Notes: generated by a model not told the origin, from the letters alone. A DNA stretch of 5,152 nucleotides from Allobrachymonas sp. (GCA_017996515.1 JAGOGU010000116.1:1-5152); one strand, 5' to 3'; positions 1-5,152 are shown, counted from the stretch's first letter. Numbers and translations: made by a program.

Positions 1-107
1 ATGGCAAATGTTAACGGCGCAAAGCTTAGCCAACTGCTTTACGCGCTACACTGTCGGCAAACATTGCTGTGTGCTGCACTGTCCACTGCATATTGGCAAC
101 GAACCAT

Positions 108-112
108 GGAGT
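108..112 (+). promoter_or_regulatory. Ribosome binding site deciding the start of the 102-aa gene
   Basis: GGAGT sits 7-8 bases before the ATG at 120. It favours this start over the upstream in-frame GTG at 69, which has no purine-rich element at a suitable distance. Confidence 0.6.
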
Positions 113-119
113 CTCTTGC

Positions 120-428
120 ATGCGCGCCATCAAGGAAGCCCGTAAACTGATCGAAAAAACACCAGAAAGCGATGCCGCCAAGATTTTGTCGCAACTGGTC
201 TTGGCGCTGGAAGCCGAAGGCGACTTCCACATCGCCGACATCTACCAACTCAACTACCATCATTTCAAACTGGCGCTGGAGATTCTGCAAGAGTGGCGCA
301 TCGACCGGCACTTTGCCAGCAAAACCAAGCTGTTTGACGCGTCCCGCCTGCTGGCAGACGCACCACCGCCTGTGCCCGCACCCAAAAAACAGAAAAAACC
401 TGCGAAAAAAAGCAGCGACAAACAATAA
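120..428 (+). CDS. Small protein of unknown function, 102 aa, helical with Lys-rich tail
   Basis: I do not recognise a named family. The product is soluble, with no signal peptide or membrane segment. Residues 1-80 look mostly alpha-helical and are rich in Leu, Ala and charged residues (begins MRAIKEARKL; mid-section DIYQLNYHHFKLALEILQEW). The last 20 or so residues are a Pro/Ala stretch followed by a lysine-rich tail (KKQKKPAKKSSDKQ) that could bind nucleic acid or simply be disordered. The ATG at 120 is chosen because GGAGT lies 7-8 bases upstream. An in-frame GTG at 69 would add 17 residues, but it has no ribosome binding site and the added sequence (Cys/His-rich) looks untranslated. The gene converges on the mla operon and is probably transcribed alone. 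It may be a lineage-restricted Burkholderiales protein; that is an impression, not a search result. Good start signal, coherent protein composition and absence of a better gene on either strand support it being real. Confidence 0.72.
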   Translation: MRAIKEARKLIEKTPESDAAKILSQLVLALEAEGDFHIADIYQLNYHHFKLALEILQEWRIDRHFASKTKLFDASRLLADAPPPVPAPKKQKKPAKKSSDKQ

Positions 429-571
429 TCATCGGCCACTCTTGCAACTTGGCACATACCGCTTGCAAAATCCACCCAAACTGTTGGCGCAGTAGCGGCT
501 TTACGCAACGCGCATCAAACGATACGCGATCTGGCTGCCGCCTGTTCGGCAAAGGCAATCAATGATATTTT

Positions 572-586
572 GCGGCGAGATGCCGC
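572..586. other. Small GC-rich hairpin in the convergent intergenic region
   Basis: GCGGC (572-576) and GCCGC (582-586) form a perfect 5-bp stem with a 5-base loop. On the minus strand it lies about 35 bases beyond the mlaB stop, but it is followed by AAAATATC rather than a T-run. On the plus strand it is followed by a C-run. It is therefore not a standard intrinsic terminator in either direction. It could block 3' exonucleases or have no function. Confidence 0.3.
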
Positions 587-609
587 CCCCCCAGTGGGCT
601 TGAGTCGAA

Positions 610-638
610 ACGCAGTGCAACTCAGGCGGGCACTGCGT
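610..638 (-). terminator. Perfect 9-bp inverted repeat across the mlaB stop codon, possible operon-end structure
   Basis: ACGCAGTGC (610-618) and GCACTGCGT (630-638) are exact reverse complements separated by 11 bases. In the mlaB transcript the 5' arm is made of the final mlaB codons, the stop TGA (624-622) lies in the loop, and the 3' arm is followed by only a short T-run (TTTCGACTC, counting the last base of the arm). The stem is strong but the U-tract is weak, so this may be a weak intrinsic terminator, or a stabilising 3' end used together with Rho. It also lies about 180 bp beyond the end of the convergent 102-aa gene, with no T-run on the plus strand. Confidence 0.4.
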
Positions 639-936
639 CAACAGATCGGGATAGCAGCAAGGCATCCAGGCCATAAAGGGCCGCCAATCCAGCCAGTCTC
701 TTGGAGGGAGACACAACGGCCCATTGGCAGCGCTGTTGCTGCGCCACACGCAACAAGGCCAGCAGCACGGTCAGCGCAGAAGAATCGAACTGTTGCAGCG
801 CAGCCGCATCCACCTCCACGCGATCCACGTTGCCTGCGGACAATTGCCGCTGCAACTGCTGTTGCATCTGCAACAGCAGCGCCTCTGCATTGCCATGGCC
901 GATGGATTCCGGCAAGGTAAGGCGGCAAACGGACAT
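622..936 (-). CDS. mlaB: MlaB, STAS-domain subunit of the phospholipid ABC transporter
   Basis: This 104-residue cytoplasmic protein matches the usual length of MlaB. In the known complex MlaB binds each MlaF ATPase and is needed for MlaF stability and activity. The whole protein is a single STAS domain: an N-terminal strand (MSVCRLTLPESIGHGNAEALLLQ), a central strand DRVEVDAAALQQFDSSALTVLLAL (residues 38-61), and a C-terminal part SPSKRLAGLAALYGLDALL (76-94) resembling the family's LAxLYxL segment. The key loop is F50-D51-S52-S53-A54. Serine 52 appears to occupy the position of the conserved threonine (Thr52) of E. coli MlaB, a conservative change. The start is supported by AAGG 8 bases upstream. 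It follows mlaC by 23 bp and is the last mla gene. Identification rests on the STAS pattern plus position; the sequence alone is weakly conserved in this family. Confidence 0.9.
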   Translation of the reverse strand: MSVCRLTLPESIGHGNAEALLLQMQQQLQRQLSAGNVDRVEVDAAALQQFDSSALTVLLALLRVAQQQRCQWAVVSPSKRLAGLAALYGLDALLLSRSVDAVPA

Positions 937-959
937 GGTGCGAGCCTTCTTCTGCGCAC

Positions 960-1601
960 TTATTTGCTGGCGTTGCTCTTGTTTTGCGCCTCAAGCCGGC
1001 TGATCAACCCATCAATGCCGCTGGTGCTGATGATCTTGGCAAACTGCTGTCTGTAACTCTGAATCATCCAGACATTGCTCACCGAGAGGTTGTACGCCTT
1101 CCAACCCAGACCTTGGCCGGGTGTTTTTTCCAGACGGTAGTCCATGGGAACAGGCTCACCGCCGCCAATCAACTGGGTTTGCACAAGCACATCATTGCCG
1201 TTTGCGTTACCGCGCATGGGCAATACTTTGAGCTCTTTGTCGTTGGCCAGTTTGAAAGCACCGGCATAGGTGCGCGCCAACAGGGTTTTGAACTCCTGCT
1301 CCAAGCGCTTTTTCTGCTCGGGCGTAGCCGTGCGCCAAGCGGGGCCAACGGCTGTGCCCGTCAAGCGCGTGAAATTGACGTGCGGCATGACATTGCGATC
1401 CACCAATGCCACGATGCGTGACACATCGCCTGTTTGCAGTGAAGCATCGGCCTTGATATGCGCCAGCGTTTCACCGGCCACTTTCTGCACCATCGCTTCG
1501 GGCGCCATGTCCGCCGCCCAAGCCTGCCCTGTCAAAGAAAAACAGGCCAAAGCTACGCCGCCAAACCATGTTGCAGTGGATATAGCAAAACTTTTTTTCA
1601 T
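960..1601 (-). CDS. mlaC: MlaC, periplasmic phospholipid-binding carrier
   Basis: The 213-residue precursor belongs to the MlaC/Ttg2D family (Tol_Tol_Ttg2 domain). It shuttles phospholipid between MlaA in the outer membrane and MlaFEDB in the inner membrane. The N-terminus is a Sec signal peptide: MKK, a hydrophobic core, and a likely cut after AWA at residue 29. The mature part shows the family pattern: VDRNVMPHVNFTRLTGTAVG, then WRTATPEQKKRLEQEFKTLLARTYA, then DYRLEKTPGQGLGWKAYNLSV and SYRQQFAKIISTSGIDGLISRLE near the end. I chose the ATG at 1601 because GAGG lies 8 bases upstream and a signal peptide begins immediately. The frame stays open to a GTG at 1664, but that extension would bury the signal peptide. 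A 207-bp gap separates it from mlaA upstream and mlaB follows after 23 bp, so mlaC-mlaB may form a subunit of the operon with its own expression level. Confidence 0.96.
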   Translation of the reverse strand: MKKSFAISTATWFGGVALACFSLTGQAWAADMAPEAMVQKVAGETLAHIKADASLQTGDVSRIVALVDRNVMPHVNFTRLTGTAVGPAWRTATPEQKKRLEQEFKTLLARTYAGAFKLANDKELKVLPMRGNANGNDVLVQTQLIGGGEPVPMDYRLEKTPGQGLGWKAYNLSVSNVWMIQSYRQQFAKIISTSGIDGLISRLEAQNKSNASK

Positions 1602-1609
1602 GAATGATT

Positions 1610-1613
1610 CCTC
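1610..1613 (-). promoter_or_regulatory. Ribosome binding site deciding the mlaC start
   Basis: GAGG on the minus strand lies 8 bases before the mlaC ATG at 1601. It selects the start that begins with the MKK signal peptide over the upstream in-frame GTG at 1664. Confidence 0.6.
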
Positions 1614-1633
1614 AAAAATTCGGTATTCCAGTA

Positions 1634-1662
1634 CGAATGGCATTCGCGTCAACAACGAATGC
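1634..1662. promoter_or_regulatory. Operator-like palindrome with a third half-site upstream of mlaC
   Basis: CGAATG (1634-1639) and CATTCG (1641-1646) form a perfect 13-bp palindrome around a single central base. A further copy of the half-site, ACGAATGC, lies at 1655-1662, starting 22 bp (about two helical turns) from the first ACGAATG at 1633. GAATGATTC (1602-1610), abutting the mlaC start, is a further small palindrome of related sequence. The arrangement resembles a transcription-factor site. With a one-base loop it is unlikely to be a stable RNA hairpin. Binding factor unknown. Confidence 0.3.
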
Positions 1663-1675
1663 ACGATTGCGCGCC

Positions 1676-1681
1676 ATCATA
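1676..1681 (-). promoter_or_regulatory. Possible -10 element of an mlaC-mlaB promoter
   Basis: On the minus strand TATGAT matches the sigma-70 -10 consensus at five of six bases and would start transcripts about 70 bases before the mlaC ATG. There is no good -35 hexamer at 16-18 bp (the best region reads GTGCAG) and no extended -10 TG, so this is weak evidence. Its placement in the only large gap of the operon is what makes it worth recording. Confidence 0.22.
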
Positions 1682-1758
1682 CTGTGGAACCGCAAATCCT
1701 GCACCGCGCGTTTGCATCAAGCCGTAATACACAGGGACATCGCAAACCCACCGCTTGC

Positions 1759-1781
1759 AAAAAACGGTTACGTCCTAGCCG
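1759..1781 (-). terminator. Weak terminator- or attenuator-like hairpin after mlaA
   Basis: Reading the minus strand 28 bases past the mlaA stop, CGGCTA (1781-1776), loop GGACG and TAACCG (1770-1765) form a 6-bp stem with one C-A mismatch. It is followed at once by six Ts (1764-1759). Two other short pairings use the same bases: CCGC/GCGG (1795-1792 with 1782-1779) and ACCG/CGGT (1768-1765 with 1753-1750). The hairpins are thus mutually exclusive, as in an attenuator. The stem is short, so it probably gives partial termination at most. Confidence 0.3.
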
Positions 1782-1808
1782 CCGACATTCAGCGGGATAT
1801 ACGCAAAG

Positions 1809-2879
1809 TCAATGCCGCCAGAAGCTGCCGCCCCAACCAGGCGACAGATCATCCATCCATCTGGGCACCGCGTGCCAGTAAAGCGGCGTTTGCCCGGATA
1901 CGGCAGGTACCACTTGCTGTGGCAGCACGGTTGTATCTGCCAGTGGCGCGGCGGCTTCCGTCTTCACAGAAGGCACCTCCTCAGCAGTTGTAGCGCCATT
2001 TGCATCGGCGGCAGGCACTACCACCGGTTGACTCTCATCTAAAGGCGGCTCATACCCTGCCTGACCGGCTGCTTGCTGTGCAGGCGTTTGGCTCGCCGCA
2101 TCGTCTGCACCCACCTCATCCGGCGGGGGCTCATAGCCATCATCCGCCCCGGACACAGGTGCATCGCCAGCTGGCGCAGCCTGGCCCGCACGAGCATCAC
2201 GCTGTTGCAGATAGGCATCGCGCATGAAAGCATAAGGGTCCAAAGCCGCCTGATCCAGCAGATTGCTGGCATCCAGCATTTGGGCGCGATAGTCCACCAC
2301 GCTCAAAACGGATAAGGTATTGCGCGCGGCAACAGAATTCACTGCTCCCACGGGGTTGCCTTTCATGTCTATCGGCAAAGCGGCCGTATCGCGCAAAGTC
2401 GATGAACCCAGCAAAGGCAGCACCATGTAAGGGCCGGAAGGCATGCCCCAGCGCCCCAGCGTCAGGCCAAAATCCTGTTTCGACTGCGGAATACGCGCCT
2501 CGGTTGCCACGTCAAAGACCCCACCCAAGCCAAACAGGCTGTTGATGGTGACGCGCGAAAAACTGTTGGCCGCATCCTGCCCCCTGAGTTGCAAAATGCT
2601 GTTGACGGTGGACCACGCATCCCCCAAATTGTTGAAGAAGTTGCGCACGCCCTTTTGCATGAAGGTGGGCGTCACCTTGGTGTAGACCGTCGCCGTGGGC
2701 TTCAAAAGAGCCTTGTCTACCGTGTCGTTGAAGCGATACACCCCTCGGTTCCACGGCTCCATCGGATCTCGTGGATGGGCATTCGGCCCGGTGGCGCAGC
2801 CTGCCAGCAACAGGCTGCTCAACAACATGACGGCTCCCGCAAGCAACCTTCTGCTTTTTACGATGAATGGTGCATTCAT
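1809..2879 (-). CDS. mlaA: MlaA (VacJ), outer-membrane lipoprotein with a long C-terminal extension
   Basis: MlaA sits in the inner leaflet of the outer membrane, as a ring that lets misplaced outer-leaflet phospholipid pass to MlaC. The 356-residue precursor has a lipoprotein signal with lipobox L25-A-G-C28; residue 29 is Ala, not Asp, consistent with Lol sorting to the outer membrane. The family core follows: DPMEPWNRGVYRFND (38-52), RNFFNNLGDAWSTVNSILQ (79-97), RVTINSLFGLGGVFDVA (109-125), DFGLTLGRWGMPSGPYMVLP (136-155) and STLRD (160-164). The core ends near residue 226. The next 130 residues are an Ala/Pro/Asp-rich tail with two copies of GYEPP[PL]DE (248-255, 275-282) and an aromatic end holding four Trp (335, 341, 349, 354). 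E. coli MlaA is about 250 residues and lacks such a tail. The start is supported by AGGAG 7 bases upstream and the ATGA overlap with mlaD, implying translational coupling. Confidence 0.96.
   Translation of the reverse strand: MNAPFIVKSRRLLAGAVMLLSSLLLAGCATGPNAHPRDPMEPWNRGVYRFNDTVDKALLKPTATVYTKVTPTFMQKGVRNFFNNLGDAWSTVNSILQLRGQDAANSFSRVTINSLFGLGGVFDVATEARIPQSKQDFGLTLGRWGMPSGPYMVLPLLGSSTLRDTAALPIDMKGNPVGAVNSVAARNTLSVLSVVDYRAQMLDASNLLDQAALDPYAFMRDAYLQQRDARAGQAAPAGDAPVSGADDGYEPPPDEVGADDAASQTPAQQAAGQAGYEPPLDESQPVVVPAADANGATTAEEVPSVKTEAAAPLADTTVLPQQVVPAVSGQTPLYWHAVPRWMDDLSPGWGGSFWRH
2034..2138 (-). repeat. Two copies of an octapeptide repeat GYEPP[PL]DE in the MlaA tail
   Basis: Copy one is encoded at 2138-2115 and copy two at 2057-2034, 19 residues apart. 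Seven of eight residues are identical, yet three of those seven codons differ by synonymous changes (GGC/GGG, CCC/CCG, CCG/CCT). The match is therefore stronger in protein than in DNA, which suggests selection on the peptide rather than a very recent duplication. Confidence 0.75.
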
Positions 2880-3472
2880 TGGCGGGCTCCTGCTTGCGCG
2901 CCTGACGCCGCAGATCCGGCAGGCGCTGGCGCGCCGAGATCAGCCCCCAGATCAACGGCGCCAGCCTTTGTATCCGCACCAGTATTTGCGCCAGCGCTTT
3001 CTCCCGCGCCGCTGCCTACTTCCAGCGCCTTGCTGTTCATGAACTGCCCGATCAGATTCTCGAGCACCACGGCGGATTGCGTATTGGTGACTTCGGCATT
3101 CGGCTGCCAGGCCACATCGCCATAGCCCGCTTCAATACCGATATATTGATCGCCCAGCAGCCCACTCGTCATGATTTTGAGCATGCTGTCGTTGGGGAAC
3201 TGGTATTTGCTTTCCAGATCGAGCACGGCTACTGCCTGGTAACTTTTGTTGTCAAACTCGATGGCCTTGACGCGCCCCACCACGACGCCCGCGCTCTTGA
3301 CGGCTGCCTTGGGCTTGAGACCACCGATATCCTGAAACACAGCGCGTATCTGGTAGCCCTGCCGCGGCGCAATCGACAGCAGATTGCCCGCTTGCAACGC
3401 CAGAAAAAGCAGCGCCACAGCGCCTGCCAATACAAACAAGCCTACCCAAACATCTACTTTAGAACGTTGCAT
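2876..3472 (-). CDS. mlaD: MlaD, MCE-domain phospholipid-binding subunit
   Basis: The 198-residue protein is anchored in the inner membrane and faces the periplasm. Homologues form a hexameric ring on MlaE through which lipid passes between MlaC and the transporter. One N-terminal membrane helix is visible (about residues 9-29, VWVGLFVLAGAVALLFLAL). The single MCE domain spans about 38-115, with IGGLKPKAAVKSAGVVVGRV (49-68) and the conserved SGLLGDQYIGIE (103-114). SAVVLENLIGQFM (133-145) matches the amphipathic helix that lines the ring pore. After about residue 150 comes a 45-residue Ala/Gly/Asp-rich tail with recurring GAD/GA units, probably disordered. The start is supported by AAGGAA 8 bases upstream. 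The gene follows mlaE after 53 bp of purine-rich sequence with a doubled GGATAAA, and overlaps the mlaA start by 4 bp. Length and motifs are normal for a single-MCE MlaD. Confidence 0.97.
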   Translation of the reverse strand: MQRSKVDVWVGLFVLAGAVALLFLALQAGNLLSIAPRQGYQIRAVFQDIGGLKPKAAVKSAGVVVGRVKAIEFDNKSYQAVAVLDLESKYQFPNDSMLKIMTSGLLGDQYIGIEAGYGDVAWQPNAEVTNTQSAVVLENLIGQFMNSKALEVGSGAGESAGANTGADTKAGAVDLGADLGAPAPAGSAASGAQAGARQ

Positions 3473-3525
3473 ATGGTTCGTTCCTTTTATCCTTTATCCA
3501 ATCGCACGCTGCACACAATGCCCGC

Positions 3526-4305
3526 TCATACGCTGAACATCATGGCAGTCAAGAGAAAGTCCAGCCCCAGCACGCTCAGCGAAGCCACCACCACCGTGCG
3601 CGTGGTCGCGCGCGACACGCCTTCTGGCGTGGGGCGACAGGCATAGCCTTGCAGCACCGCAATGAAGGTAACCGCCAGACCAAACACCAGGCTTTTGATC
3701 ACGCCGTTGGCCACATCGCTCCACACATCCACACCGGCCTGCATCTGCCCCCAGAAAGCGCCTGTATCGAGCCCGATGAGTTGTACGGCCACCAGCCAGC
3801 CCCCCAGAATGCCCACGGCGCTGAAAATGGCGGCCAACACCGGCATGGCGATCACGCCACCCCAGAAGCGGGGTGCCAAAATACGCTGCACCGGGTCCAC
3901 CGCCATCATTTCCATGGCGGCCAATTGCTCGCCCGCCTTCATCAAGCCGATTTCAGCCGTCAGGGATGTGCCGGCGCGCCCCGCAAACAGCAGACCGGTG
4001 ACCACCGGCCCCAATTCGCGCAGCAGGCTCAACGCCACCAGCAGCCCCACCGATTCGGCCGAGCCGAAGCTCTTGAGGGTGTAATAGCCCTGCAAGCCCA
4101 GCACAAAGCCCACAAACAGCCCTGAAACGGCAATGATGGACAGCGAATAATTGCCCAGGAAAAAGACCTGATCGCGAATCAAGCCGAAACGCGCCCAGCT
4201 TGAAAAAGACGTGATCAGGCGAGCAAACAGCCGCGCCCCTGTTCCCAGGCGCTCGACTTGTCGGCGGGCGGCATAGCCGATGTCTGCGGGGTTGAAAATG
4301 CTCAT
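3526..4305 (-). CDS. mlaE: MlaE, inner-membrane permease of the phospholipid ABC transporter
   Basis: At 259 residues this matches the normal length of MlaE-family permeases (E. coli MlaE is about 260). Two copies form the membrane core, holding lipid in a cavity below the MlaD ring and contacting MlaF on the cytoplasmic side. An N-terminal amphipathic region (about 1-45) precedes hydrophobic segments near 53-75, 86-108, 150-175, 204-222 and 238-257. The family signature is intact: SLLRELGPVVTGLLFAGRAG (93-112) followed by AEIGLMKAGEQLAAMEMMAVDP (117-138), which includes the coupling helix that meets MlaF. The start is set by a strong GGAGG 6 bases upstream inside the end of mlaF, and by the ATGA overlap with the mlaF stop, so the two are likely translationally coupled. 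No residue is obviously missing. Confidence 0.98.
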   Translation of the reverse strand: MSIFNPADIGYAARRQVERLGTGARLFARLITSFSSWARFGLIRDQVFFLGNYSLSIIAVSGLFVGFVLGLQGYYTLKSFGSAESVGLLVALSLLRELGPVVTGLLFAGRAGTSLTAEIGLMKAGEQLAAMEMMAVDPVQRILAPRFWGGVIAMPVLAAIFSAVGILGGWLVAVQLIGLDTGAFWGQMQAGVDVWSDVANGVIKSLVFGLAVTFIAVLQGYACRPTPEGVSRATTRTVVVASLSVLGLDFLLTAMMFSV

Positions 4306-5152
4306 GCCGCACCTCCGGCATCCTGCAAGCCCAGATCGGCCTGCAAGCTCGCCCCGGGGTAGTGAAAATGCACCGGCCCTTCGGGCTGGGCATGCACGAA
4401 CTGCTGCACCAAGGGGTCGGCGCTGTGGCGCACCTCTTCAGGCGTGCCCTGCGCAGCCACGCGGCCATTGCCCAGAATAACCACATGGTCGGCGATGCGG
4501 AATGTTTCGTCCAGATCATGCGACACGATGATGCTGGTCAGCCCCATGGCGTCGTTCAGGTCGCGCACCAGCTGCGCCACCGTGCCCAAAGAGATGGGAT
4601 CCAAGCCGGCAAATGGCTCGTCGTACATGACCAGCTCCGGATCCAGCGCCGTGGCGCGCGCCAAAGCCACGCGCCGCGCCATGCCGCCGGAAATTTCGCT
4701 GGGCATCAAATCGCGCGCGCCCCGCAGCCCCACGGCATGCAGCTTCATCAGCACAATGTCGCGAATCATGTCCGGTGGCAGGCGGGTGTGCTCACGCAGC
4801 GGAAATGCCACGTTATCGAACACGCTCATATCGGTGAACAAGGCGCCGAACTGAAACAGCATGCCCATGCGCCGCCGCGCCGCGTAAATCTGCTCCTGGC
4901 TGGCTGTGCCCATATCCAGCCCGTCAAACAACACCTGGCCTTGCGTGGCTTTTTGTTGCCCGCCCACCAAGCGCAATACCGTGGTTTTGCCACCGCCGGA
5001 AGCGCCCATGATGGCCGTGACCTTGCCACGCGGCACCGTGAGCGAAAAATCATCCAGAATGGCGCGACCGCCCACGCTGTAGCTGAACTGCACATTGCGC
5101 AGCTCAACCAAAGGCGCGGTTTGCGCGCCAGAGGGGGCATGAGATAAAAATG
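4302..5152 (-). CDS. mlaF: MlaF, ATPase of the phospholipid ABC transporter (5' end probably outside the window)
   Basis: This cytoplasmic ATPase powers the MlaFEDB complex. Numbering from the in-frame TTG at 5111, the motifs are Walker A GASGGGKTT (36-44), Q-loop Q87 (MLFQFGALF), ABC signature SGGMARR (141-147), Walker B LVMYDEP (160-166) with catalytic E165, D-loop GLD (169-171) and switch H198 (VSHDLDET). The end, EGPVHFHYPGASLQADL (244-260), matches the C-terminal arm with which E. coli MlaF reaches its partner subunit and MlaB. The only start codon visible in this frame is the TTG at 5111, which lacks a ribosome binding site. The frame stays open to the window edge, reading FLSHAPSGAQTAP before LVELRN, and relatives usually have a short polar stretch there. 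I infer that the real start lies beyond 5152; if TTG is used, the protein is 269 residues. An ATG at 5140 is in another frame. The operon promoter would also be off the window. Confidence 0.96.
   Translation of the reverse strand, partial: FLSHAPSGAQTAPLVELRNVQFSYSVGGRAILDDFSLTVPRGKVTAIMGASGGGKTTVLRLVGGQQKATQGQVLFDGLDMGTASQEQIYAARRRMGMLFQFGALFTDMSVFDNVAFPLREHTRLPPDMIRDIVLMKLHAVGLRGARDLMPSEISGGMARRVALARATALDPELVMYDEPFAGLDPISLGTVAQLVRDLNDAMGLTSIIVSHDLDETFRIADHVVILGNGRVAAQGTPEEVRHSADPLVQQFVHAQPEGPVHFHYPGASLQADLGLQDAGGAA

Noticed and set aside
64..94. Promoter for the 102-aa gene (TTGCTG ... CATATT)
   Set aside because: Only three and four of six bases match the consensus, and the spacer is 19 bp. 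Too weak to list.
1..150. A 49-codon plus-strand reading frame beginning with ATG at base 1
   Set aside because: No upstream sequence to judge a ribosome binding site. It overlaps the start of the better-supported 102-aa gene in another frame, and its product is Cys/Leu-rich without recognisable features.
442..468. Repeated CTTGCAA after the 102-aa gene as a possible terminator
   Set aside because: The 6-bp TTGCAA arms are low in GC with a 15-base loop and no T-run in the plus direction.
501..749. Minus-strand 82-codon frame overlapping the end of mlaB
   Set aside because: It lies mostly on top of mlaB in another frame, its composition (many Trp, Cys, Pro) is typical of a shadow frame, and no start signal is evident.
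1602..1664. Longer mlaC reading frame starting at GTG 1664
   Set aside because: It would place 21 residues before a clear MKK signal peptide. The GAGG ribosome binding site fits the ATG at 1601.
1809..2201. Frameshift as the cause of the unusual MlaA tail
   Set aside because: The tail contains a protein-level repeat with synonymous codon differences, and its Ala/Pro/Asp composition suits a natural linker. No other frame continues the core with family-like sequence.
4362..5147. Long plus-strand frame (261 codons) opposite mlaF
   Set aside because: It is antisense to a fully conserved ATPase gene and its His/Gln-rich product is the usual mirror of a GC-rich coding strand.

Overview
The window carries a nearly complete maintenance-of-lipid-asymmetry (Mla) operon on the minus strand, plus one small unrelated gene on the plus strand. 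The gene order mlaF-mlaE-mlaD-mlaA-mlaC-mlaB, with the outer-membrane lipoprotein gene mlaA (vacJ) inside the operon, is characteristic of Betaproteobacteria. The MlaF and MlaE sequences look most like those of Burkholderiales, probably Comamonadaceae. That placement rests on remembered family sequences, and I cannot name a genus.

Layout from the right edge, in the direction of transcription: mlaF (ATPase) runs in from the right edge, and its start codon is probably outside the window. mlaE (permease) overlaps it by 4 bp (ATGA). A 53-bp gap precedes mlaD (MCE-domain substrate-binding protein), whose stop overlaps the mlaA start by 4 bp (ATGA). mlaA encodes an outer-membrane lipoprotein with a long repeat-bearing C-terminal tail. 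A 207-bp gap follows, the largest in the cluster, and it holds terminator-like, promoter-like and operator-like sequences. Then come mlaC (periplasmic lipid carrier) and, 23 bp on, mlaB (STAS-domain subunit). A 9-bp perfect inverted repeat spans the mlaB stop codon. The left part holds a convergent plus-strand gene (120-428) for a 102-residue protein of unknown function with a lysine-rich tail. The 193 bp between the two 3' ends hold only small hairpins and no supportable gene.

The six Mla proteins form one trans-envelope pathway. MlaA in the outer membrane extracts mislocalised phospholipid from the outer leaflet. MlaC ferries it across the periplasm. The inner-membrane MlaFEDB complex (ATPase, permease, MCE ring, STAS subunit) exchanges it with the inner membrane. 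All key motifs are intact and no frameshifts are seen. The system is known; the less ordinary points are the mlaA-mlaC gap, the MlaA tail, the end of the operon at mlaB and the unidentified convergent gene. I see no RNA gene, mobile element, CRISPR array or convincing undescribed system.
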